Assembly: GCA_958510825.1 (NCBI GenBank)
Contig: OY294050.1
Coordinates: 9,215,340-9,279,339, forward strand
Origin: Brachypterus glaber
Taxonomy: Eukaryota > Arthropoda > Insecta > Coleoptera > Kateretidae
Direction of reading: 5' to 3'
DNA: 64,000 bases
Below, piece by piece: positions 22,947 through 34,400 of this stretch. How positions within the stretch are numbered: position 1 is the first letter of the stretch; every line of letters begins with the position of its first letter. The notes below the pieces were generated by a model. It searched no databases and was not told the DNA's origin. It worked only from the letters and a program-made list of their open reading frames with translations. The translations under genes and the position numbers were made by a program.

Positions 22947-24280
22947 ATTTTTAAGATTTGATAAATCTAAAAATAAATTTGTTTATATTTCATGTAAAAG
23001 ATTACACCTTAATACATTTATTGTTCATTTAAAGTTATGTTTGGTGCTTTTAAAATCAATAAATATTTATTACAAACAAGCTTATTAGGTTAATTTAAGC
23101 ACAAATGTTTTTAGTTTTCTTGAGAATGCTTTAAGTGCATATTATTTTCTAGAACATAATATTCATTAAAAAATTATTGAGTTTTATAACAATAATAAAA
23201 TATTTCTTCTATATTACGATTTTTAAATTATAAAAAAATTGTATAATATTAAATATACAGGTTTCGAATTTCGCTTTAATATATAAAATTTGATTTTTTT
23301 TTCATTTACACAAAAATAAAATTTTAAAAATTTAAAAATAAACAATTTTGGTTTGGATATTTGTATCTAATATTTTGCACAAAATATTGTCCGCAATTTA
23401 TTTCTATTGAATCAAAAAAAAAAAAAAAAAAATAGCTCCTTAACTATTCTATCGCAAAGCTCAAAATTTGTGAGTTATCCAACTCAGAAGCACACATAGC
23501 TAATGCTACCAAATTATTGTTAACGGTCCCCCTAAATCCGCCATTCGCAAAGATTATAAGATTACAAATGATATGACCTACAGGTCAGTATCATTAAAAT
23601 AAAGTTCTAACAGCTTTATAATAGGCGAGTTTGCCCAACACTGTGACATCAGAAAACGATAAAACGTTCAGTTGATTGACATTAACTGTCTTACAAATAA
23701 TTATAAGAATGTTTTTAATAAAAAGTAAAAGTTTGGTGGCGCCACCTATCCCCCATGGGAGCACACCTGCCCGCCATTCTGCATTGTCAGAATGACGCAT
23801 AGGCCTACCCTAAATCACGTAATCTTTCAAAAAATATTACGTAATCACTGTACAAATTATGCTAAGTTGTCTACCCCTCGGGCCTATCTGTCAATGGTTC
23901 CCTTAGACAAAATTTAGTAGCATAGCCTGTGACTTGGTAAAATTGTAGTATACAAATATCCTAATAATTTTTAATAATAAACTATCATTCCCTGTTGAAA
24001 ATGACGAGTAAAAAACGAATGAAATGTTGCACCAACCGAACGTAAAACGACTATCCGCTTGATGCAACATTTCAAATATTTTTTAGGAATAGTAACAATA
24101 TTGCTACTTAACATACAAGTGTACAAGAAGTTTCTATAAAAAATACAAATTCCTTGATTCTTTCTTATTACTTAGTACGTATATTTTCCTAAAAACCACC
24201 CTGTAGAAACTATCATCTTTGACAGAAACAAAGATTACTTATAAATATCCAATTCAGCGAGCGTACTTACTTGATATTAA
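22947..24280. other. Intergenic AT-rich sequence
   Basis: No gene was recognised. A short hairpin (GAAATGTTGCA/TGCAACATTTC, about 24021-24075) and a GC-richer patch at 23740-23810 are the only structured pieces. Confidence 0.35.
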
Positions 24281-24282
24281 TC

Positions 24283-24400
24283 AATGAAAATGAATATTGC
24301 AACACGAGCCGATAGGCGAGTGGCGTAATCACCAGAATGATTAATAGCTATTATACGCCAGTAGAATACTATACCTTATCCACGGCCGTTTCAAATTTTT
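24283..24400. repeat. Old repeat carrying the empty site for the GGGGAAGTC MITE
   Basis: In reverse orientation it matches 6848-6880 joined directly to 7394-7450 (CTCGCCTATCGGCTCGT and TGATTAATAGCTATTATACG blocks). It therefore shows the pre-insertion state of the 6881-7393 element. Confidence 0.7.
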
Positions 24401-24869
24401 TTTTATAGACCCGTAGATAGAATACGTAATATATATTACGTATTCTCACATTTGGGATATAAAGTTCCCTATAAAACTGTTTATTTTACAAATAAACCAA
24501 TTATTTTATAAATTAGTGACGTCATAACCGAATCTTAGCTCATGAAGACACGAAAATTTATGATAATTCAGAACCTTTGCCAAAATATAACTTAATTCAT
24601 ACATTTTTTATAGCTACTTGTATTTCAAATAAATTAAGATTTACTTAAATTCTTAAGTATATTGATACTATTTTTTATAAAAACTTCTTGTATTTTTAAG
24701 AAACATACCCAGTGTATTTTGTGATTCTAAATTGTGATTTATTAGCTAAGTAAAAAACAAATACACTGATAAATGCAACAAGGAAAGAAAAATGCAACAA
24801 AATATTAACAGTACTGACAGCACCTCAAACTGTGCAGTATAACAGAAAATAGATGGACAGACATTGATA

Positions 24870-25642
24870 ACACTGTGCGACAGAAAATTTAGGCAAGAGA
24901 TATGTCAAGGTCAGTTGTTAATTTAGGACCACTTTAAGCGATTTTTTTTTAAAGTTTCCAATGCACCCTATTATGCAAGACTAATTTTTCATGTTAGCGT
25001 TTCATTACTTTGGGAGGTGAATTCCTATCAAAAGACATGAAAATAAGTTTTTATAAACTTATGTCCAAAAATGCCTCGTAAGGGAGCTACGGTCCTTTAG
25101 TGACAGGCCCGAAAATTAGTTTTTTTTTTCGTTTAATATCTCAGGAACCCTTTGAGCTACAGAGTTAAGTTGAAAAAAGAATTGGGCAAAAAAGTGCTTG
25201 TGCCTTCCCGTTTGGCCCGCCCCTGGCTAAAATTACCACATGAAAATAGTATATATTAATAGGCCTTGTTGATATAAAAACACATGCGTAAACTCATTTC
25301 TGTAGCTCAAAGAGTTCCTGAGATATTAAACGAAAATATAATTTTCGGGCCTGTCACCGAAGGACCGTAGCCCCCTTACGAAGCATTTTTGGACAACAGT
25401 TTATATGAACTTTTTTCATGTTTTTTGATAGCAATTCACATTCCAAAGTTATGAAACGCTAACTTGAAAAATGGGTCTAGTATATTAGTGTGAGCTGAAA
25501 ACTTTAAATTAAAAAAAAAATCGATTAAATGACCTAAAGTAGGGAAACTCCTTGGGGTCCGACTATGTTAGACCTATGTTTTCGAATGACGCTAACAGAT
25601 CTCTTGCCTAAAATATCAACCTCGATTTTGTCGCACAGAGTA
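24870..25642. mobile_element. Foldback element, ACACTGTGC family, copy 2 with long arms
   Basis: The left arm begins ACACTGTGCGACAGAAAATT and the right arm ends with TTTTGTCGCACAGAG. The arms stay complementary, with gaps, for roughly 330 bp each (for example GGCCCGAAAATTAG at about 25106 against AATTTTCGGGCC at about 25342) around a centre of roughly 100 bp. It is non-coding. Confidence 0.75.
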
Positions 25643-25761
25643 ATCGGTTGAATTTGTGATGGCAGTTTTTTAAAGATATTTTTGGGAACACAAAATTCAA
25701 ATTTAGCTGCTTATCAATATTTGCCTGTTTTAGTGTTTTTACCTTGGTTCCTGAATAAATT

Positions 25762-26022
25762 CTTTAACTGATTAGTATAACACGTTCGCTTTCACTGACG
25801 CACTGGCGCGTCTAACCGATACTTACGCGTGTACCGTCGACGCGCCGGAGCGTCCACCGATTCCGCTAAGCATTGCGGCACTGAAATTGAATCCTGACGT
25901 TTAGACACTCTGGTAATGTTCTTGTTACAGTTTTTAACAATAAATGTTGAGATTTTATTTAAAAAAAATCTCGGTGGCGTAATCCAAATTGTAATGGCAG
26001 CGAACGTGATAACCAGTTAAAG
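25762..26022. repeat. Inverted repeat with GC-rich interior
   Basis: The left end TTTAACTGATTAGTATAACACG and the right end CGTGATAACCAGTTAAAG are imperfect complements sharing AGCGAACGTG. The interior (25790-25875) is CpG-rich with GACGCGCC/GGCGCGTC pairs, unlike its surroundings. Confidence 0.5.
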
Positions 26023-27376
26023 ACTGATTCTAACCGGTTTAAATATGGCAAAAGAAAAATTTACCAGAAATTAACGAATTAAAGAATATCATGAAGTTCA
26101 AACTCCAAGAATTCTATTGTAACATGACAAAATTTCACTATTTTAAAACGCTATTTTTGTTTTTGTACAATTATACTGATCTAGATCTATCTATAGATCT
26201 AGGCTGTAGGTTGTAGAAAAAATAGCATATGTTTTCGTTTTTTTGACTCCTAAGCGCCTATGCTGATTCTTTTACTCATTGCATAATATACTATTCCTAT
26301 TGTTGTATTTAAAGTAGGTGCCTCGTAAAATAATAGTAAATTTATCTTTTTTGACAAAGAAATACTGTTAATGCGTCGAATGTGATTTCTAAATATGCGT
26401 AATAATATATGAAATCCATGGCAAGAACATCTGCTACATCTCTCAGGGGGCATTTAAGTTAAACACCAGGGTGATGGTTTTCTCTTTTTATAGTTTCTTT
26501 CTTTGAAAAAGAGAACTATGTCCCAAGCGCTTTGAGCTCAAATACCCTATAGTAATACTATTTCTAAATAAATTTTTGTTTTAAGAATAATTTCATGACA
26601 AAGATATACATTTAGATGCCAATTTATACAGCAATAGCTTTTTTAATTAAAACACAGACATTCTACAAGAATTTAGAATTTTCGACAAAATTCGAAAAAA
26701 TTCTTCATACATTTAAAGGCAGTTATTTAACATAGTTGGTAACATTGCTAGAGAAAGGCGTCATGAAATTATCGCTTTAATATAAAAAATAAAATAAATC
26801 ATTTTTTTCATTATTACTCTGCATTTGATAGGGCAAAGTTTGTTAACTCACTACACCAAAGTAAAATATCTTAAAAAATCTGTAATGAATTAGGTTAAAC
26901 GAATTTTCTTTAAAAATATCGGTATTTTTTTTTACAAAATTTTATTTAATGCAAAAAGTTGAAAGATTAATTTTCATTTTAACAAATTTCCCCTCATTAA
27001 ACTATTCTTACAAAAAACATATTGCACGTAAACTGTTATTTGGTGTAAAAATTGTTTATGTTTAACATGAATATTTGGTTTCTTACCAAAAAAAAGTATG
27101 ATAACGTTAAACGTTGATAAACTTTATCAACTGATTAAAAATTTAAAAAGCGAGTAGTAAATTAAAAAAAAAAACAACAAAAAACGATCATACTAATTGG
27201 TTGTCTATCAATGGTACTTTTATAGACCCAAGTTAAAATTTTAAAACTATATAAATAATTAAAAAAAAAATCGGATAAATTAGAGAACAGATTTGATTCG
27301 GCGTTATCGAATCAAATCAATCCCTGTGGTGATGGATGGTTTTATTACTTTTTTCCATGTCCATTAATGGGTTAAT
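26023..27376. other. Intergenic AT-rich sequence
   Basis: No gene or paired repeat was recognised before the possible 3' exon of the Fe65 gene. Confidence 0.35.
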
Positions 27377-27532
27377 CTATCCCAATGGGTTCATTTGAAC
27401 GTGTTTAGTGTCCACGTTGGGGAACACGAAGGTACGTGGTGCCGTGGGACTAGAATTAGCTATATACTTTGGTGTTAGGGGGGACTGTAAGTGCTTATGC
27501 TTTATTATTTCCCGCTCCACAGTTCCGTTATC
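27377..27532 (-). CDS. Candidate C-terminal extension exon of the Fe65 gene
   Basis: On the minus strand a good acceptor (TTTTTTTAG) at 27533 opens an uninterrupted 51-codon frame (DNGTVEREIIKHKHLQS...), ending at TAG 27379-27377. AATAAA follows 31 bp later (27346-27341). The preceding Fe65 exon ends at a GTAAAA donor (28438) in the same phase, but a TGA lies eight codons before that donor. The exon is therefore either 3' UTR, reached by stop-codon readthrough, or used by another splice form. No domain is recognised; the composition is polar and Pro/Ser-containing. Confidence 0.45.
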   Translation of the reverse strand, partial: DNGTVEREIIKHKHLQSPLTPKYIANSSPTAPRTFVFPNVDTKHVQMNPLG

Positions 27533-28199
27533 CTAAAAAAAAGATAAATGATAATTAAACTCCGCGCATTATCTATCTGAGTTGATGGTCATTTGTTTCT
27601 TGTTATTTGGCTGGCAGAATATATTTAGTTCCTTATGTAAGGTTTTCATCTTGTTTAAAATTTATTGTCAATCAAGACATTATTTTAACATTTATAAAAA
27701 AATCCAAATAATTTGCTTTAGCACGAAGAAATAACAAGAAAAGTGCATAAAAAGAAAACTAAAGCATCAATCTATAAACATTTTGTTTAAATGAAGTAAT
27801 ATAATGCAGTGCTCTATAAATTTTTGAAGTAAACACTATAACAGAGAATTTTTTGGTTAAAATAATACTGGTTCGTAATTTTATTCAGGTAATGTTAAAT
27901 TTAAGTTTATAATAGCACTTTATGAATAAAAACTTACTTTTATTATAATTTTGAACAAAGTTTTACTTTTTAAACAGATTTTGTTATTATTTGTTAGACG
28001 TAAAATGACAGTCAATTTAACCTAAATGTTAAAAATTATCAAAAGCACAATGGGCTACAAAAATATTACTAAAAGTCATTTTTAAACCACTAATCATAGC
28101 TTCCTTGATCCAATTTGTTACTCAGATAGATAATGCGCCGAGTATACATAGAAAACAAAAAAGGTTACACACATTTGATCCCCTTTAAAACATCATTCA

Positions 28200-28314
28200 C
28201 ATATGCTGCCTTGCTAAGACAAGTTGTCCTATATGCAAAAATTCCCTATACTCAAAATATCTAATTTTCAGATAGGACAACTTGTCTGAGCAGGGCAGTA
28301 TGTGTATGTACCAA
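28200..28314. repeat. Inverted repeat, ATAGGACAACTTGTC arms
   Basis: Arms of about 33 bp: CATATGCTGCCTTGCTAAGA on the left against the complement of CAGGGCAGTATGTG on the right. It lies within the last possible Fe65 intron. Confidence 0.65.
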
Positions 28315-28458
28315 GTTTTGAAGTTAGGATACGCACGCATCTTAGTAATGTTGCCCTTTCCGCCCCCTGTGCCCGCCTTTGGTCTACTAATTGAGAAAGA
28401 CCTTTGATCTCAGAGTTCGTTTCAAAATATATTTTACCTGCAAAGCTGTTTCCTCATC

Positions 28459-31400
28459 TCAAGACTCCGTACTTTTACTCTTCCTGCTCCTTAACGAACC
28501 TACAATTGATTTTAAAGCTGCTCCAATACCGCTTCCTGGAGTATTTAAACTAGAATGGCTCGTTCCCAAACCTTGTGGGTGCGCGTCCAAGCATTTTTGG
28601 TACCTTAGCTAAAAATAAAACAAACTCGATAGCTTATAAAGTATACTAGTAATAGGAATATATCAGAGACATTATTTTAATCTGAAAGAGCCAAGTAACC
28701 AGCCTCACTAGTAAATTTATCGAAAAAAGTTAAGAAGATTTTGGTTTCTCTCGACAAAAATAATCGAAAAAACAAAAAATGGCCCGCCGCTGTCTCATTA
28801 TCTTGTTTAACTGTATTGAACATGTCTGCGACATGCTTGGTAGGGCAGAAATTGATCGTCAACAACATTTTTAAGACGTAAGGAATCTAGCAAGTTCTTC
28901 CGAATTTATGGGATATCTTGGGCCAAAATCAATTAAATCGCTTAATTTTAAGTATGCCTCAGCGAGTTGAAGCGGTAATAGCCAACAGAGGTAGAATTAC
29001 TCGGTATTAATTAATTTTGAGTTTTTAAAAATAATTTCTCTTTTGTTACATTAAGGACAACATACTGTTAAATCCCGAATATAAATATTTTTGAATTGAT
29101 AACATTTATTTGTTTTTTAGAAATTATTAGAGAATATGAACATTTTATAATTTTTTTCCTAAACTGTTTTTCCCCAGATAAAGCAACATTCTTAACATTA
29201 TTAACTTTTTTTTGATCAGTTTATATAATTTGATCGAAAGAAAATAGTTTTATCTGTATAAATTTAAGCTTGGTTTGGTAACCCAACAATAATATTAGAT
29301 AGTAGATGGTTGGATTAGGGTATCTGTATAGTTTGTCTGCGTAAACGATATGCTTATTCGCCTCCGGAGCTCAGTTTATATTGTCAGTACTTGGCAAAGC
29401 GCACCATTAACAGTAGCACCACCTATTTCATTTCAAGCGAATGCCATTTGGTTTGCCTAATGCCTCTGCAACTTTTCAAAGGCTTATAAATTTTTACACT
29501 GTAGTGCACTGGATGACGCAAGCCATAAGTAAAATATTGAGGTTTCCTAATATCTTTATTACCCTTACCTTGCAAGCAGCTTCTATAGTTTTGCATAGCG
29601 CTCCCGACGAGGGTTCACAATAGAACACATGGGCCATAAATGTATCTTGAGCGGTGTGCATTATAAACGCACAGTGCTTTATTAATTTTCCTATACCCAA
29701 AAATGATAAATATCTAACTCGGCATTCTGCTAAGAGCCTGTCATCCTAAAAAGAAGTTATTTTAAGAAATAACCCAGTAAAAAATACACGTTATAAATTT
29801 GCAATTCAGGGTGGACTGTCTAACTTGTTAGAAGCTCATTATCTCAAAGGACAATGTTATATTTTGGAATTTAGTACTAAGCTTTAATTTCCAAAACCTA
29901 AACGCATGTTTTTCTAAAAAGGGGCTATTTAACAGTACTTAAAAACGCCCCTTTTGGTATGACTTGAATATGACTCTAGATTAGGTAAGTCTAGTTCACT
30001 TTTTACCAATATTGGCTAGCAAGTTAAATGGTCTACCCCATATTCAAATATTGACAAAATGGCTTACGGTGGGATGATGTATTGAGATCATACTTGGCGC
30101 AATGGATATGTTAACAGACTGCCATTGATCCTGAGGTACGGTGGTCGACAGTCGTTCAATAGCCTCATTTAATACTTCCATGCCGCTGGCTTGCGACACT
30201 TGGGTGCAGCCCAAATATTGGGCCCTCAATACCTTTTTTGGTTCTTCCATCGGCGTCGGGAATGACTGAGCTAAAAACACAAAAGATTGATCAAATGGGT
30301 CAGTTTGCATTTTTTGGATATTTAGGTGTAGGTCAATGGAAAATATACGCACCTCGACAAAAACCTATTTCAGTGCACTTCGAGTGCTTTTTTTACTCGG
30401 CTCCGCCTTGTAAAAAAATAAGCACTCTCGTGCACTGAAAACTAGGTTTGCGTACTCGGTGCATAATATACTATTGTTATCAAGGGCGTAGATGAGGGGG
30501 GAGGGTAATAGGGGTAATTACCCCCTCCCATAGGATAAAAATATATGTTTTTTTTTATTGCATTATCCTATAAAAATATAAATTTGCTTTTTTTATTTTT
30601 GATCCCGGAAAAAATATCTAAGTTGTGGCTCATATAAATGTAGTCATACAAAGTATTACAGTACTTACATACAAACATCTGGCTATTCCGCACCAGCCTC
30701 CTGTGTTCAGTGGGCAAATTATTCGGCCTCGTAGCCGAACTCCTCCCGTTGATATCCACAGAAATGGATTTCCCCAGATTTTGTTGTAAGCTGCGCTCAA
30801 TCATAATTTTTTTGCAAATATCGCGCAATGTGTTGGCTATCGTCCGGGCAGGCATGTCGCACCTGAACACGTGGCACATGTGTTTTCGGGTAGTTCTGTC
30901 GCGTGCCACATATGCGAAGTCCCTGAAAGATATCCTTGTAGATCACACAAAGGCATTTGAGTCGGTAATTTCAGAAATTGTATATACACTATATCTTTTA
31001 GGTTATATAGACTGTTTTTGTCAAAAGTTTAACCCAACTTTTAAAATCTCTTGTCAGAATGATATGATGTAAAATTAACGACTTTAATGCCTCCCTTGAT
31101 AAAACCTATTAATGCTTTAAAAAAATCGGCATCAGATAAAACCTAAAGTATACGCGTAGAAATATTTCTGAAATTCTTGATTATAATGTGATTTAATACT
31201 AAAAATATTTGTAAAAGTTTGTAAAGCTGTTAAAAGATGTTAGCATCATAAAATAAATAGTAGTTCATATTTACCTTTCACTGTTAATTCCATGCAGCAA
31301 GAAAAAACGAAAATGTTAATCACTAATTAGTCACATAAACAAGATTTCTGTAAGAAAAAAGAATAGCCAGTGCTACAGTGTTTATTTAAATATGTGCAAG

Positions 31401-34400
31401 AAGAGTTAGTAAAAAGGATAAGCGTTAAAGAATAGTGGATATTTGTTATCTTTATCATAATTTGACATTACATCGAGATTGACACTTAAAATTAGAAAAT
31501 ATCGATTTTCTTGGTATTTTCTTATAATATCCAGTTTTGCCAAAATTGGAGATCTTCATAGAACATAAGGTCTCAGAAACCAGGCCATAAATATTTAGGG
31601 GACATTTTGACAGTTTCTACGAAGCAGGTGTAGAAACCTTCAAGATGTTAGCTATTTTATATTTACATTATTTATGTCTAAGAATGCTAAGAGTACTCCT
31701 ACTTATTATATTGAATTTTTTATAATCGGATTATTATCATACTGTCTGTGTGTCTGTCTGTATATAAACCTTATAACTTTGGAACGGAACGTCCGATATG
31801 AAAATTTCTTTCACCAAAGGAGTCAGGACCATTTCTATTTGCGTCACATCGAATATGGTTAACATTAGCGTAGGGCAAGGGGGGAAAATGGACAAAAACT
31901 ATAATTTTTAGCTATATCCCACTTATTATTTATAGCAGGACACATTCTTTTGCATAACTGAAAACAATGTTTGATTCCCTACAAAAAAACGTGATCATTT
32001 TTATCGTAGGACTATTCTGTCCTACTGCGCTAGAAAGCAGTAACTCCATTTGTCGCCTAGCGACGTTTTCACGTCAACAATGATGTTATATTTTGGAAAC
32101 GCTGCTATGCGACAAATGGAGTTGCTACTTTCTAGGGTAGTAGGGCAGTATTAGTTTCCGAGATGTAGGCATTTTAATAATTTTTTTAGGTTAAATAAAA
32201 TTTTGATGTTTTTGAATAAATTTATATCTGATAATGGCCTCGTCAAAAGAGAGCTTTCTATAAAGCTAGCAAGAAAAAACAAAAGGAAATGGCCAAAAAA
32301 ATACAGAAAAAGTAACGAATCCGTGAAAAACGAAAACAAGAAAATTTCTGATAGACTTAAACTTTTACGATTAGTTTAAAATATATAAGAAGATTTCCAC
32401 CCGTCTAGAAAAGGTACCTGTTTTATACGTTTATTATTATTATTATTATTATTACTTACCGTCCGTTATCTCGTCCAACACCCCAAACTCTAATTGTGTG
32501 TATTGGCTGGGTATTTAAAACTGTCAAATTTTCGGGATCAAACAGTTTTAAAGCTCCTTCATCCAAGTCCATGAACAAATCTTTGCCCTATTAATACGAG
32601 AAAAATAAATATAATTTTTTTAAAAGGCTACTAAAAAGTTACATTATTCAATTTATAAAATACACGTGCTTTTTATAAATTGGGTTTTAAAGTTTCATTT
32701 AATGACCCCCAGCAAACCACCGTACGATAATCGGCATAAACAATTATTGGTCCATTTCCGGCTTGCCGATTATCGGCTAGCCTCTAACTGACCGAACTGT
32801 GGCCGATGATTTACGACGCCAATCTAAAAGAAGAAGAGGAAGTTGATATTTGACACTTGACAAGAAACGTCTAATTTGTAATTCGCTATTCGTTATTTGC
32901 GTCTTTTAAACAAAAAAGTTGGTTTTCAGTGCCATATTTTATATTTATAACAATGAGTGTTGAAGATACAAATTAAGTAATTACATTTCTTTCATATTCA
33001 TATTAATTTAACAAAGAATTGACTTGCATTTAGGTATACCTACAGACCCTTGTTTTTTAAATTTGGTCAGCGGACCGATGATACTTTACCGGCTGTTGCC
33101 GTTGCCGGCCCATTGCTGGTGTGTTTGCTGGGCCCACTCTATAGCATCCTGCTTTTTATCACAATGAAACTAAACTCAATATGATTTTTTTTAATTACAC
33201 CAGTTTACAAATTGCAACTTTACTTGGGGGCGCACTCGAGCTTCTGCATTTTGAAGTAAAACCTTTCGTCCCGAATCCAAATATGCCAAGATTTTTTTTT
33301 TAATTAGTACCGTTTCGAGATATCAGTAGTAAAAACCTTCAATGTATACTAGACGCCATATATATAGTAGAATGTTTACATTTGAAACAAATTAATGTAA
33401 GATAAGGGCGTAATTTAATTTTATTATATTAAATTCGTAGAGTACGTACTAGCTGTAGTAAACGTTCTGACTGGACAAGTAGGGTCAATAAACTTTGACA
33501 AACGCCAGAAAAAAATGTTCGCTGCTAAAAAAAATCTCTTATATTTGTGGCGTCTACTATACTATCAAAGATGATTGTAATTACAACCATCTAAATTCAA
33601 CTATTAACTTACATCTCCCCATCTTCCTACAACATCCAACAAGTCGTTTTTACCCAGCGACAAGTCGACTATACATTTATTAACGGCCTTGCTACTTCTT
33701 TCTGGGGTAAGATCATCCTCGGCAATTTCCACCCAACCCAAAGACCTTACCGCAAATCTAATTGGTCGTTCTTTTACTTCTGGTTCTGGTTTTGATGGAT
33801 AGCTCCTTCTTCTAAAAGAAATAAAAAAATATATAAAAGTATATCACGAAGGCGTAGTAAAATTAAAAATTTTAAAGTAAAATTTAAAATTTTAGAGTAA
33901 AATTTTAAATATTAGAGGAAAATTTAAAATTTTAGAGTAAAATTTAAAATTTTAGAGTAAAATTTAAAATTTTAGAGTAAAATTTAAAATTTTAGAGTAA
34001 AATTTTAAGTTTTAAAGTAAAATTTTAAGTTTTAGAGTAAAATTTAAAATTTGAAGTGATTTACTTAAATGCAATTTCTTCTTTCCTCTTCTTCTCGTCA
34101 GCATCTATGTCCAATGCGGAACTCGTACTACTTCTTGTAACTGAGGAGCCATTTTCAAACGGGGACATTAACAGGTCAGTTTCCTTGAAACTTCTTAAAT
34201 CCGATTTTTCGGGTTTATCTTCTAGTATTATTTTCGGTATTTCCCGTTGAATTGTACCGCTTTTTATGTGCCAGTAATATGGTCCATCGTTATCTAGAAT
34301 TAGTAAAAAATTGAATTATTTAATAATAATAGGCAGTGCATTTTTGCCCGTCACTAAAATCAGCTGTCGAAAGAAAAAAGATTTTTTAAAAACGATTTTT

